This document shows, piece by piece, positions 10,751 to 23,700 of a DNA stretch of 64,000 nucleotides. The translations under genes and the position numbers were made by a program. A model generated the notes under the pieces. That model was not told where the DNA came from and ran no database searches. It worked only from the letters and a program-made list of their open reading frames with translations. The stretch comes from Ophiobolus disseminans (Eukaryota; Ascomycota; Dothideomycetes; Pleosporales; Phaeosphaeriaceae): positions 509,065 to 573,064 of the forward strand of contig MU006216.1 of assembly GCA_010093685.1 (NCBI GenBank), read 5' to 3'. Each line of letters opens with the position of its first letter. The first letter of the stretch is position 1.

Positions 10751-11208
10751 TGTTGCAACACCGTGATGTGATGTGGATGGTGTGACGCGCAAGATGGTGG
10801 GATGTATTGACCCCGCTATCAGAGTGGTAGCAGCAAGCAGAGCTCAAGCGTGCTGATTGTATGCAAATCACGATAAAGGTTGGGGTGGACTGATGATAGG
10901 CTTGAATACCAGTAGAGCTGAAGGCTCCGACGTAAACCTCAGGCTACAGGCTACAGGCTACTTGACGTGTGACTGCGTTTGCAACTCAAGTGCTGCTTGC
11001 TTGCATGTGTGGAGCCAGCCAGATCGCGCTAATGACGATGCAGGAGCAAGGGTCTCACTTGCCACGGTTCATTATTTGGCCGCGTTCCGTGCAATGTGAC
11101 AACGTAGACGCTTACCGTTGCAACAAGATATCGATTTGAGGAGTTGATAATCCGAACAAGCTCAGTACTAATGGAGTGGAGCTGCATCACCAGGCCGGGC
11201 CCCCTAAA
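10751..11208. promoter_or_regulatory. Divergent promoter MMS2 / MON2
   Basis: This is 458 bp between divergent start codons. It contains a perfect three-copy AGGCTAC direct repeat at 10941-10961. Otherwise no recognised element. Confidence 0.5.
10941..10961. repeat. AGGCTAC x3 direct repeat
   Basis: Three perfect, head-to-tail 7-bp copies lie in the MMS2/MON2 intergenic region, about 190 bp from the MMS2 start and 250 bp from the MON2 start. Confidence 0.95.
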
Positions 11209-14200
11209 ATGACAGCACAGATTCTAGCTGCTGAACTCGGCAACCTCGTTCAGGACGCGAAGCGCAAGAACACCGAGCTACGAACTGCTGCAGAAAAGTC
11301 ACTGCAGGACTTAAAGTCACTCCCTCACACTTCCGAGGCCCAACTTTCCGCAGGCAAGTAGAAATCGCGGCCACGAACTAGTGCTCTGCTAATTTTGTCA
11401 AGATATCTCAAGGCGTCCACATTTCATATCCCCGTTCCTCATTGCTTGCAACACTCACAATGCCAAATTTGCGGCAACCGGAGTCTCGTGTCTTCAGAGA
11501 CTCAGTCTGTTTCGCGCCTTGCCGAGGGAAAGGCTGAGTGAAGTTCTCGAGGCTCTCAAAGACTCCGCCTCGTCAAGTGTGTGCCATCCAACTTTTGATG
11601 AGCAAGGCTGATGTACCAAGGCCACGATGTGCAACTCAAAATTCTCCAAGCATTGCCCTCACTACTGCAAAACTACCCCACTGAGGTGCGGAACGACCTA
11701 CTGTCAACCACCTTGCAGATATGCTCTGGACTTCAGAACGCAAAGAACCCTGCTGTCAGCAATACTGCTGCAGCTACCTTGCAGCAACTCGTCATTACCA
11801 TATTTGACAGAGTGGTCTCTGAAGATGGTATTATCCTCATATGCCATACCACCACACAAACTAATCACATGGACAGAAAGAGCACTGGAGGTCCCAATCG
11901 TGACCGAAGTCAAAGGTGACGACGGTCTAGTTCCTGTCAGGCCAGCAGCAAACGATGCCTACAAGGTCCGTAGCGTGACATTGTGTCGATCAGCATACTG
12001 ACTTGGTGAAGCTCTTCAACGATCTCGTTCTTCTCGTGATCGGTGAAAAGCCGTTGTTCATGCGTCTCTCATCCATCCCGCCAGCCTCGATCCTGGAGTT
12101 GATCGAGGCCATTCTATCAAACTATGGCACTGTAATGACTGACCACATGGAACAAGTCCACATCGTGCGCACTCTGTTGATGCCCTTGATCATACGATCG
12201 CTCTCAGACCGTCTTTCGTTTCCGATCACCGTACGCGTCGTCCGGATCCTCAATCTGATCATCAGAAATCACCTGGACATACTCCCCTCTGAGTGCGAAA
12301 TTGCGCTTGGGTTGCTAAACCACATGCTTGATCCCGAAGCCTCGCAGCTATGGAAGAGGGCTCTTTGCCTGGAGGTGTTTCGTGGCATATATGCTGATCC
12401 GAGGTTGCTACTTTCCATCTACAGTCATTTTGATGCATCGGAAGGAAAGAAGGCCATCTTCGGAGACAACCTTGCTTCATTCGTTAGACTTGCGGTAGAA
12501 AAGCCCACTCTAATTGGGCTTGGCCAGCAGTCATCAGTCCCGGTACAATATGAGGATGGCCGAAATGCCGGTGAACAAGCAGCGGCTGAAGCGGGTGGTA
12601 TCGCAGGTGTCATTGGTGGTCCCGTGGCCGATAATACAAATAACGCCCGTCCGCTTGGAATCAGCTCGCAATGGAGCTTGCTGAAGACACCATGTATCGA
12701 GCATCTCGACAAGTCAGAAGCTCCCTCATTGCCGGACACTTATGTTTATAGCCTGGTTCTCACGTGCATAACAAACATTTCAGAAAGTCTGGCGAAGTTC
12801 GTCCTTCCCTTGACGGTGCATCACGAGAATAAGAACCGGAGGAGAAAGACTGAGGATTTGACCGGAAACGATGAAGATGCGGCTCCATCCGATCCAAACA
12901 CCCGACGACTGTCGAGAACTCAATCCTTCCACAAGAAAAGCATACCGGTGAACCCACTCGATCTCACAGATCATGCCGCGTATCCTTACATACAGACATC
13001 ATTGTCCCTTGTCACTGAATGTTGGCCGGCTGTTCTTGCGACTTGTTCAACTTTCCTCAATGCCGCACTGGACACAGACTACTACCGGGCGTTGGTGCGA
13101 GCTATTCAGAAATTCACCCAAGTCTCGGGTTTGCTGAGGTTATCGACACCTCGCGACGCATTTCTCACCACTCTTGGTAAAGCAGCGGTGCCCTCAAATC
13201 TGATGCTAACGAGTGTCTCTTCGCCTAAGCCGGTGACGGCGGAGAAGGCTGGCATCTTCTCGAACGCAAAAGGCCTACTTAGTGTTGACAGTCTGGCAAG
13301 CCAATCGTCGTCAGTGTCGGCCGACAAGATTCGAAGACCGTCTCACGAGCTTTCTGTACCTACACTAGGCGCTCGGAATATGCTATGTTTACGAGCACTG
13401 CTCAACCTAGCCATTGCTTTGGGTCCTACCCTGCAATCTGCATGGTCTATCGTCTTCGAGACACTGCAGATAGCTGACTTAGTCATGTCACTCTCAATGC
13501 AAAGCGGCCGCGTGCCTGTGGCTACCTCCCAACGGATTGATTCGGAGAGCGCTATTGAAAAGATGGAAGCTGAAACCTCGGCTGTCCAAGCCGCAGCCCG
13601 GCGTCTTTTCGAAAGCACCGTAGACTTTCCCAACGATTCATTCATAGAGGTGCTCAAGGCCTTGTGCGCATTACTTGGTCCTGCCGCTCCGCCAGAAGAT
13701 GGCCAGAAACCTCCGACCCAATCCAGTCGTTCCCAAGTCCTTCATCAGCGGCGGCTAGGTAGTGCTTCTGGAATCTCACTCAATACTGAGGCAAACTCTC
13801 GCGACTCGGCCTTCGCCCTGAACAAAATAGGCGAACTGGCGGCGTTGAACGAAGCTAGATTATCTCAGTACGACCCCGCCGAGAGCGGCTGGGATATTCT
13901 CATTGCACAGCTGGTGCAGTTCTCAGCAGATGGTCTCAATGCGACCCCAACTAGATTGCTAGCTGCCGATATCTTATCGCGAACGGTCATAGAGATTGCT
14001 GAGCTATCTTCATCAGACGAGCAACGAGAAGATATCCAAGCGCGTATTTTATCTGCGTTGCAAAGCCAGATATCAGCATTACACAACACCAATTCTGCAA
14101 GTCAAGACACAGTGAACGACACTGATATTAGAGTACACCAGATTGCCTTGGAGGCGCTCAAGAACGTAATTGAACAATGTGGCGAATCTCTCGTCGCTGG

Positions 14201-16518
14201 CTGGGGTGCTGTCTTCGATAGCTTGATGAGTGTATTTCCTCCGGGTACAGAAACTGCGATGCACAATGCTGGGAAAGAAGCCCACAGGAAGAAGATCCAA
14301 GGTCATGGTTCGGACATTGTGCAAGTCATCTCAAGATCCCTTGCTCGATCTGCATTCGGCACGGTGCAGCTTGTATGCTCAGACTTTTTGTCTGCTGTTC
14401 CTGACGCTTGCTTCTCCACGCTTCTAGATCTCTTACACAGGTTTTGTTGTCAACGAGAGGATCTCAATATGTCACTTACCGTAAGTCGTCTATCTGATTC
14501 TTCTGTTATTTGTGCGCCTAACATGATGTCAGGCCATCACCTTCTGCTGGAATGTCTCCGACTTCTTACAACCGCGCAATGACCTCTCTATTCTTCCGGG
14601 CGCGCTTGACAAGAAGATCAACCCTAAGGATATCCGAGCAGCACTAACAGCCCGTTCGCGGGACGGAGTTGTGCCTGCACTTTGGCTACGGCTACTCTTG
14701 GATCTAGCATCAACCACCACGGACGAACGCGCTGAGGTGCGGAACTCGGCGACGCAGACAATTCAAAGAATCTTCGAGAGTTATGCCGAGCAACTTTCAT
14801 CAGCGGTCTGGATGCTATGCCTCCGTGTAGTTCTGTTTGGCATGATCGAGACGAACGTAGCTATCCAGCATGAAGCGCGATCTACATCCGGGGACAATAG
14901 AGGCCTTGAAGGATGGAACGACACGACGAAGACCGTACTCCAAACTGTTGGAGTCTTATACACGGCATACATGGAAAGGCTAGAACCCACCCAGCTCGGC
15001 GATGCCTGGTCTGAACTCCTGGGACACCTTCAACAGTACTTCAACTGTGATTCGCATGCTGTCGGATTATCAGTATTCACGACAATCAGTGGAGTGTTGT
15101 CACATATTGATGATGCAGGGGCACTGGGGATGCCACCACTACTAAAAACAGCGGACCTCTGGAAGGATTATTTCAGTCACCAGAATGCATGGAGTGCTAA
15201 AGAAGAGGGAAACCAAGAAGCTTTTGTGGCATATGCTGATGCATTCAAAGCCATCTATCGACTTGCTGGTCGATCTCTCGATGCACAGCTTCCAGCGATG
15301 CTTGCAAATCTTGAGGCGTGTATCGTCGTCTCTGACGAAGTCGCTTACTCCTCGGACATCGACCACATGACGCCCTTACAAACCCGGGTCTTAGAATGTC
15401 TGGCGATGACCAAAACAGAAGGTGGAGAGCTTCCTTCTTATCTGATCAACCTCCTAAGCCGGGTCGTTGTTTTGCCCTATGTCACGTTTGCGGAAAATCC
15501 TCAGAAGCGTGGACCAACCTTTGTTGCCCTTGCAAAGGCTGCAATGACGCTTTTACGAGATACTGTCATCAAGCACATCGATCAAAAGGACATCTTCGCA
15601 AACGGGTCCATTCTAATGGCAGCGCGTAGCCTGGCAAAACCAGTGCACGAAAAGTACTCTTGGTCTCGCGAGGGTAAAGTTCCGACATTGTGGCAAAAGG
15701 CCACATCAACTGCGATAGCCATCTTAGAGCCGGCTATACCAATGCTCAGGGCCCACGATCAGGAAATTGCGGGGTTGAAGGACATCTGGGCGACCATCAT
15801 TACCCTCTCTCACGATATCACCCGAGCTCATTTTGCGTCTCCACATGATGTCCCATTGTTGCTCGAGAAGGATGAAGCATTCGACATTGATTCTTTCAAC
15901 AAACTCCGCAATATGATCACCTTGTCTCTTGGGACTGGTGCCATCTCAGATGCCCTCCGCCGGACCTATACCTGCAACCTCTTTTCCGTCTCGCTCATTC
16001 ACACGCCGCTTCCTGGCGAACTTCCAGATCTTACTAGCACACCTCTCGAGGGCCTTTACAAGATTCGCTACGGTCAGACAGCTGAGATGGAGATGACCTG
16101 GCGTATGGACATGAGCTATATTTGTTTCTCTGAGCTGTTCAATCTTGTGACCGCCCACGACGGCACAACTTCACGCATCAAACTCGCCCAGGCTGCTTCG
16201 CCTTATCTCATCTTGCGCGCAGCACTGCCACTAAAGACTTACATCGCAGACCATCCGATTCGAGGTCGTATGCCAGTTCCGGAAGTGCAGAGGCGCGAGC
16301 TGCTCTTTGTGCTGAGGAAGTTGGGCCAGCTGAAGAGCGAGCCACAAGCCATTCCTAACGCGCCGGGCGTACAATCGAAGCATAGGAAGCACTTGCATAG
16401 GCTATATCCTTTGTTGAATAAGGCTTTGAGGGTGGCTAGACAGGATGCGGAGATATCCGAGCATATCGTGAAGTTGATGGACATGGTTGGCGAGGAATTT
16501 GGCTTGCATGATGACTAA
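11209..16518 (+). CDS. MON2: Mon2, large Arf-GEF-like trafficking scaffold
   Basis: Six exons (11209-11353, 11403-11576, 11621-11827, 11877-11965, 12012-14480, 14533-16518) give 1689 aa, the length of fungal MON2. It starts MTAQILAAELGNLVQDAKRKN and continues with the DCB-like block SRRPHFISPFLIACNTHNAKF and LQRLSLFRALPRERL. Then come HUS-like sequence around ILELIEAILSNYG and long HEAT-type helices to the C-terminus. Mon2 is related to the large Arf guanine-nucleotide exchange factors but lacks the Sec7 catalytic domain. In yeast it acts with Dop1 and the flippase Neo1 at endosomes and trans-Golgi. Intron 1 (11354-11402) begins GCAAGT, a GC-AG intron; the other four are GT-AG. The start ATG at 11209 is preferred because it begins the conserved N-terminus. 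Confidence 0.92.
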
Positions 16519-16860
16519 GCAACATGGCTTCTACCAATACCTCTTCGAACTTGGATGAGTGGTTTTTCTTCTCTCCAACACGTAACATTCTAGTCTAAGC
16601 CTGCGCAATCTATTGTAGGAACCAAACTCAATCTTGTGATGACTCGGTCGGTTGAAATCTAGTGCGATGTCGTTACGTCTGTGAGGCCGGTAAACCTCGG
16701 TTCTTTTGTACCCCAGATTCTCCACCTCCACACCAAACAAGCGGCGCAGCTTATATACCGAGCTACCACCAACATGTAGCCGAACAAGCGCAGGAGCTGA
16801 TTGCTCGCATTCCTATCCTCTCATCGACACTCATACAGCATCCTCGCAACCGCTACCACT
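16519..16860. other. Intergenic region MON2 - acyl-CoA dehydrogenase
   Basis: This is 342 bp between tandem plus-strand genes, presumably holding the MON2 terminator and the downstream promoter. An in-frame extension upstream of the dehydrogenase ATG starts only with TTG and is not accepted as coding. Confidence 0.5.
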
Positions 16861-18347
16861 ATGTCCTCCACAGCCTTCGTTCCCTTCAGCGAGCCACCGT
16901 ACATCGTCGGCCTTCCATCGCCGTACTATCAGGATACACATCTACGATGGCAGAAAGCGTGTCGCAAGTTTGTGGATGACCATTTACTGGAGAAGGCGCT
17001 GGAGTGGGACACGGCGGAGACCATCCCTGAGCATATCTTCGAGACATTCGCGAAAAATGGCATGTTGTTGCCAACCCTGCCGGCGCCACTACCTGTAGAG
17101 TGGTTGAAGAAGCTGGGCATCCATGATATTCTGGGAGTGGTTAAGGTCGAGGAGTGGGACTACATCCATACAATGATATATGCCGACGAGGTCTGCCTCT
17201 CACCCTGTCATCGAAGCTGGAGCTGTGTAGCTAATGCAATGTCAGATGGCACGCACAGGTCTCGCAGGGCCAGCAGGATCGCTGACGACCGGCATGTCCT
17301 TTGGTGTACCGCCTATAATCAAATACGGCAACAAGCAGCTTCAAGAGCGCTTCCTCCCTGAGCTCCTGACGGGCAAGAAGCGCACCTGCATCGCCATCAC
17401 TGAACCTGAGGCCGGATCCGACGTCGCGAATATCACCACAACAGCCGTGAAGACACCAGATGGCAAGCACTACATCGTCAACGGCACCAAGAAGTGGATC
17501 ACAAATGGTATCTGGGCCGAGTATAGCTCAATGGCTGTTCGCACAGGTGGGCCCGGTCCCTCTGGCCTGTCTTTGCTGGTTGTGCCACTGAAAGGTTACC
17601 CAGGCGTCAACATGCGCCGGCTCAAAGTTGGCGGCCAAGTCTCTGCTGGAACAACCTTCATCGAGTTGGACGATGTGAAGGTGCCGGTCGAAAATCTTAT
17701 TGGCGAGGAGGGCATGGGCATGAAGTACATGTAAGGACTTGACATCTCATAATCCAGATACATGGGTTGACAGCAATAGCATGACGAACTTCAACCACGA
17801 GCGACTCTCCATCGCAATCGGCGCAACACGCCAGGCCCGCGTCGCGCTCAGCGCCGCAATGGAATACGTACTCAAGCGCGAAGCTTTCGGAAAGCCCCTG
17901 GTCGATCAACCCGTCGTGCGACACCGCCTTGCAAAGTGCGGAGCTCTGCTCGAGAGCCAGTGGGCCTGGGTGGAACAATTCGTATACCAAATGACAAAGC
18001 TACCCAAAGCGACCGCAGACATCGAACTCGGCGGCTTAACAGCTATGGTTAAGGCGCAGAGCGGCATTGTGCTGAACGAGTGCGCGCAGTGTGCGCAGCT
18101 ACTGTTTGGTGGAAATGGATACACGAAGAGTGGACAGGGAGAATTGATCGAGCGTACGTTCTTGCACGCACACACATTGAACCCTGGCTGATCATTTGCA
18201 ATAGGAATATATCGTGAAGTACCAGGTATTCGAATTCCAGGTGGATCGGAAGATGTCATGTTGGATCTTGGTGTACGGCAGTTGGTCAAGAACTTCAAAA
18301 ACAAGACGAAAGCGCTGGAGAGACCGTCTGGGTCGTCGAAGCTATAG
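16861..18347 (+). CDS. Acyl-CoA dehydrogenase
   Basis: Four exons (16861-17190, 17246-17730, 17780-18153, 18205-18347) give 443 aa, a full-length flavoprotein dehydrogenase. Order: an N-terminal helical domain (RWQKACRKFVDDHLLEKALEWD, ILGVVKVEEWDYIH), then the middle beta domain with ITEPEAGSDVANI and VNGTKKWITNG, then the C-terminal helical domain (NHERLSIAIGATRQARVAL, KREAFGKPLVDQPVVRHRLA, QLLFGGNGYTKSGQGELIERIYREVPG). It ends with IPGGSEDVMLDLG. These are the FAD- and acyl-CoA-binding signatures of the family. It oxidises acyl-CoA to trans-2-enoyl-CoA; the chain length preferred cannot be read. There is no clear peroxisomal C-terminal tripeptide (ends SSKL). SKL-like endings are PTS1 signals, and the last three residues here are S-K-L, so peroxisomal import is plausible. 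Confidence 0.93.
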
Positions 18348-20716
18348 ATGATGTTGCAATCGATATGTGCATGAACAGATAAGATGTAGCCTCATATGAT
18401 CTCTCTTTCTGTTTGTGGTTTGACTACGAGGGCTGATTTCTTATACTTGGCTACACAGGAACCTGTTATATCTAATCCAGGTCTTGAAGATAGACATTCT
18501 TCCGTCACACATGGTAGTCTTCCTAGATAGATGGTGTCACATCATCGTCATATAGCGGCCGTAGTTGGACAGTAAGTCTTGCAATACCGGTAGGTCACCT
18601 TAGAATACGTTCAATGCTAACAATGCGTCTGACAGCTATCATCAAGCTTGATTTAAGGCAATGTTTCGAGTAAATTCAAAATCTTAGCAAGTGCCTAAGG
18701 CATCATTGCAACTTGACTGGGTACATGGCATACCCTTGTCCTGTTGAGCTGGGTCTTACGGAAAAGAATTCCGGATAGCGCCCCCACATTCCGGCATACT
18801 GGTTCTGGAAATGGACGCAACTTGAGCTGGGGCTGATCGTGCTGTCTGGCTACGGGCCGCGAAGTTTGCAGCCGGTAGTTCGGGGTTGTCGTTTGGTTAT
18901 TTGCTGTTCGGAATAAATGTATGTACGCTGTGGATCCGGAACTGGAACGGATTCCGGTCACAATTTCCTATCTTTGAATATTGCGCGCAATAGTTTGTAC
19001 AGGTGCACGTGCTATGGCAAACATTAGGATGATCATCAAAAGAGCAACTTATCCGTCTTGTATCAAGCTGAGATTTCACTGGACCTCCCAGGCAGGCTCT
19101 TTCTTCTCACCGTATTGACAATAGAGAGCGGAGAAAACTCTTACTTGCTATTCTCATGTCGAGTAGGATATCAATCTTGACATGCGAGTCGTCATGAGCG
19201 AGTCGGTATTGACATGATCAGCACTGCTGCAGCTTCATCGTATAAGACAAGACCGGTAGTGGTTAACGGAGGAAGCGCCACATCGTAGCCAGGCTTGAAA
19301 CCACGTTGTGGACCGTATTGAAACTCAAATCTGCCGGCACTGTTCTACGAGAAGCACAAGCAGCGGCCCGTCAATGGACGCCTACTTGAGCCAGCACAAG
19401 GGTTTTTCTTGCGCAACGATGTCCTTTATATCAAATGCATGCTTATCCGTGTTTCGCAAGCAGTCGATCAACGCGGCCGCGGGTGATGAAATTGATTGCA
19501 TGGAGCCTGCATATGCCGAGCCTTAGGGATCAATCTGGAAGGGTGAAGGTGGTTTTGTGGCGGCCGTCCAAAACGGCGCTGACGCTATACCGAGTCTTCG
19601 CCGACATGGGGTAGCGCAATCCCCGCAGAAACTCGGATGGACCAGGGGTCAAGGAACTCCACACGTTCATTTTGACGTCTCCAACCACCGTTCGGTGGCC
19701 TGTCTTGCCTTCCTTCCGAGCGTCGATCTTGTGCTACCCATGCAATCGCAACATCAGCCTGCCCCAAGCAGAGGCTTTTTCTTGCGCACGAAAGGATACA
19801 AACATTGCTGAAGCGGTCAGGCTCTCGACAGGCCGGTATTGCTAAGGAACCCGGCAAGCACCGTGTGCACTAGCGTCTAGGGCGCGCTATCAAGGCGAAT
19901 CTGCATCGGAGGAGTGGATCACTCCGATCAATGCAAAAAAGGCGCAGCAGATTTGGCAGGATGGCATGCGTCACGTGTAGTCAACGCGGCTTAGCAAGTC
20001 GGCTATGAAGTCCACAATCAGTCTCGTTTTGTGGCAGGCCACCAACATGGTGCCAATCGTGTCACACTTGGATATCCAATTCCGCACACTGGTGCAATGG
20101 TCCCGCTCGGCTCCAGACTCATTTTCAAATCGTCCGAATCGTGATTCAGCAGTGCTGTCGTCCCTCCACCCGGCCTGACTCGACATCAGGGTAGGCGGCA
20201 TTGCATCGACAAGGGCTTGCTGATCGTTCTGTGAATGTCATCTTGTCATCCTGAATGTCAGATGCTCTTCACAAGCTGTAACACAAGGAAGGGCAGTGTC
20301 GGCCAAAGTTTGTCAACTTACCGCGGCATCTTCACGTGTACAAAGAAAGCGTAGCAGCTGACGTCGGACCCTCCCAAAAAGCGGCCTTTGTTCCGATGGG
20401 ATCCGACAATGACCGGCCACTCAGCCCTTGGCGTTAGAGCAACAGCCATCCGTATCTGGGGACTGGGGTTCTCACTAATGTTCCCCAGTGGGGACGGACG
20501 GAGGCGGCGTCATGAGCGTTGACGCACCTTGTGAATCGCGGCTCGTCTGTGTACCCTAAGCACGCGACTAGGCCCTGGCAGGCTGTCCACTTTGCGAAAT
20601 TGGAGCCATACATAATGTTCGCGTTGCCCCAGACCCTCGCGCGTATGTGTTCGTAATATTTTATTTACCGATCCTCACTTTACCAATTGCGATTGAGAAA
20701 TCAGTATCCCAAAGCC
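18348..20716. other. 2.4-kb intergenic region upstream of CTF1-like regulator
   Basis: No supported gene is present. It contains scattered TTCCGG/CCGGAA motifs (18771, 18790) and one CCGGAA-N10-TTCCGG inverted pair at 18936-18957. A 13-bp exact repeat TTTTTCTTGCGCA occurs at about 19403 and again near 19776, in otherwise different sequence. Short open frames around 19.3-20.2 kb resemble nothing I know and could be eroded relic DNA. The right end must hold the promoter of the Zn2Cys6 gene. Confidence 0.5.
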
Positions 20717-23700
20717 ATGTCTGACTACTCTGGATCACCATCCGACCACCAACATGACATCCAACCACCAAAACGAAAGGCCACCCACGCCGGTCTCGAT
20801 GGAAATCCAACTGGACGCTCAGTCAAGAGGAGGGCTTCAAAAGCATGCCAGTGCTGTCGGTCTCGAAAAGTCAGATGCAATGTCACCGAGCACGGTGCTC
20901 CCTGCACAAACTGCCGACTAGACGAAGTGGAATGCATTGTGTCGGAGAGCAGGCGCAAAAAGTTAGTTTACCCTTCTAGTGCAATATCCGATGCCCCCTC
21001 AACGCCATAACGAGCATCTTCGCTTCCAACGAATCAGTCTTTCTTCACGCCGAGTGTCGTCATTCGAGGTTGGGGCTCAGTGTCCTGGCCTAGCCACTTG
21101 TAGCGTGTTCATCCCGTCCCATCCAGTCATGCGAGCTCAGCCAACGATAGCCACTTCGCGTACACCACATATAGCTGGACTTGGCTAATGTTGGCAGAAA
21201 ATGGAGTAAAGATGACGAACAACCTACGGATTGCGCGAACTCGATCACGAACGCCACACGCAAGCTCGCTTCGCGCGACGCCCTCGATAGCATTCAGAGC
21301 TTGAAATCGACTTCGTCACGAGGGTCGCATGAAGCAGAGTCACGGCGGGACGAGCACGTGCCTCATTCGATATGTGCGTGGTTTTGCACGAACACGTTGC
21401 ATGGCCTTTACTGATTGAACATAGATCAAAGCCATGGACACCGCATCAGCACTGCCAGTAACTTTTCAGATGTACACCGTCGTATGTCGATTACGTCGCA
21501 AATTAATGGCCTACCCACATTACCTTTTACACCATTTGGCGACAACCGAGCATCATTTTTTGGCAACATGTCACCAAAGCCGCGGTCCGGTGATTTGCCA
21601 CGTTTCATCAAACCATTGCCTTCCAAAATCGGACCGGATGAGGTTTCATATCTGGAAAAGAAGGGAGCGTTGACGATTCCCAAGGGCGCGCTGCGCAGTG
21701 AAATGCTCCGCACATACGTTGAGTTTGTGCACCCGTATATGCCATTGTTGGATCTACACGACTTTCTCACTGTGATCGACAAAGAAGATGGAAGCAACGG
21801 AAAAGTTAGCCTGATCTTGTTTCAGGCCGTCATGTTTGCGGGCTCGGCATTCATTGACATGCACCACCTACGCACAGCTGGCTATGCTACGCGAAAAGAG
21901 GCTCGCAAGGACTTCTTTCAAAAGACTAGAGTAAGTCAGCCCCTTTCTCTTCATGTTCTCGGTCGAATTGTCGCTCGGCCGAGTCATCGGACCCTCCGAC
22001 CTCCGATGGTCGGTAACATGTGAATATATGGAAAAGTCCCAGCGGCTCGGCACCCTAATGACTTTAGTGACATCTCTAACTGAACCGAGTAGATCCTCTA
22101 TGACTTCGATTACGAGTCTGACCGCGTCTCGCTTGTCCAAGCCTTGCTGCTATTGACGTACTATTACGAGACACCTGATGATCAAAAAGACACATGGCAC
22201 TGGATGGGTGTGGCTACATCTGTCGCACACACAATCGGCCTTCACCGCAATCCCGACAACACCAACCTGGACAGCAAACGCGCCAAGCTATGGAAGCGGA
22301 TATGGTGGTCCACTTACATGCGAGACCGCCTTATTGCACTTGGCATGCGACGACCAACACGCATAAAGACAGAAGACTTCGATGTGCCGATGTTGACATT
22401 AGATGACTTTGAGATCTCACCCATCCCAGACTCGATCACTTGCATCCCAGCCGACTGCCGTGTTGCGCGAGATGTTGATATCCAGCGACAACTGGCCATC
22501 ATGTGTATCGAGAAAGCTAGGCTATGCCTTTGCATATCTCACGTGCTTTCTAAGCAGTACTGTGTCTTGAACAATAACCACGGTCTTCAGAACGACCGCA
22601 CGACCATGATGTTGCTACCCAAGAAGCTTGACCCTGAGACAAGTGAGGTCAAGGTCTGCGACGAAGAGCTCCAGAACTGGGTGTCGGAACTACCCGAAGA
22701 GGCCCAGTACACAGACGAGGCCAGCGGTGTGGCAGCCATAGATCTCGCTCGGTCACTGTTACACATGGTGTTCTTCACTACTCTATCGGCATTACATCGT
22801 CCACAGGTTTTGCCAAACTCGCACGGTGGTCCAGCGAGTGTGCCAGCGAAAGTCAACGTTGAGTCGGATCTACTTGATGTTTCCCGCCGCAACGTCCGTC
22901 GCTCAGCTTCAGCCATCACTTCGATTGCCCAGCGTCTAGATGCCGGTGATTTGGTGAGATACCTCCCCACCACTGGTGTCACAGTACTCTTGCCAGCAAT
23001 CATCATCCACCTCTTGGACATCAAAGCGCCCGAAGAGGAAACTCGCCGCTCGTCTCTCCGCGGTTTCTGCCAATGCATGGCCGTTATGGGCAAATTACGA
23101 GACCTCTACGCAGCTGCAGACTACTCCGTTGCATTCTTGGAAGCCGCAATCCGCAAAGCTGGAATCCACGTTGCTCCCATGGCCATCCAAGCCTCGCCAA
23201 TGCCCAAGCCATCACCCGTCACCACAGTCGAGGATCTCGTCGACGCGGGCAGACGCCTCGATCTCGTAAACGCCGCAACAAGCGCATCGCTGAACATGCA
23301 CCGCTCGACTCTTACACCACCACCCGACAACGGCACAACAAATATGCTCGCCTTGGAGAAACAGCCCGATGATAACGTCACAGATGAGGAAGTAGCGCGC
23401 AGACTAGAAACTTTCCTCGCCTCTACGCCACCAGAATCAGACCACGAACAATTATCCAGCATCACCATCTCCGAGGACGCGCCCCTTTCCACTATCAACG
23501 CATCAACACACAATTCCCACGCATTCGACGCTTTCAGCAAATGGACAAACACAGATCTTCCGCCAAACCCCTTCACCAACATCAATCACCACCAGGACAA
23601 CGAGATGCTGTTCTCAAGCTTACCACTGAACAATGAATTCGACGACGGGGATTTCGATTCCCTGTTGAATCTGGATGCGGTGGGCGAGACTTTTACGTTT

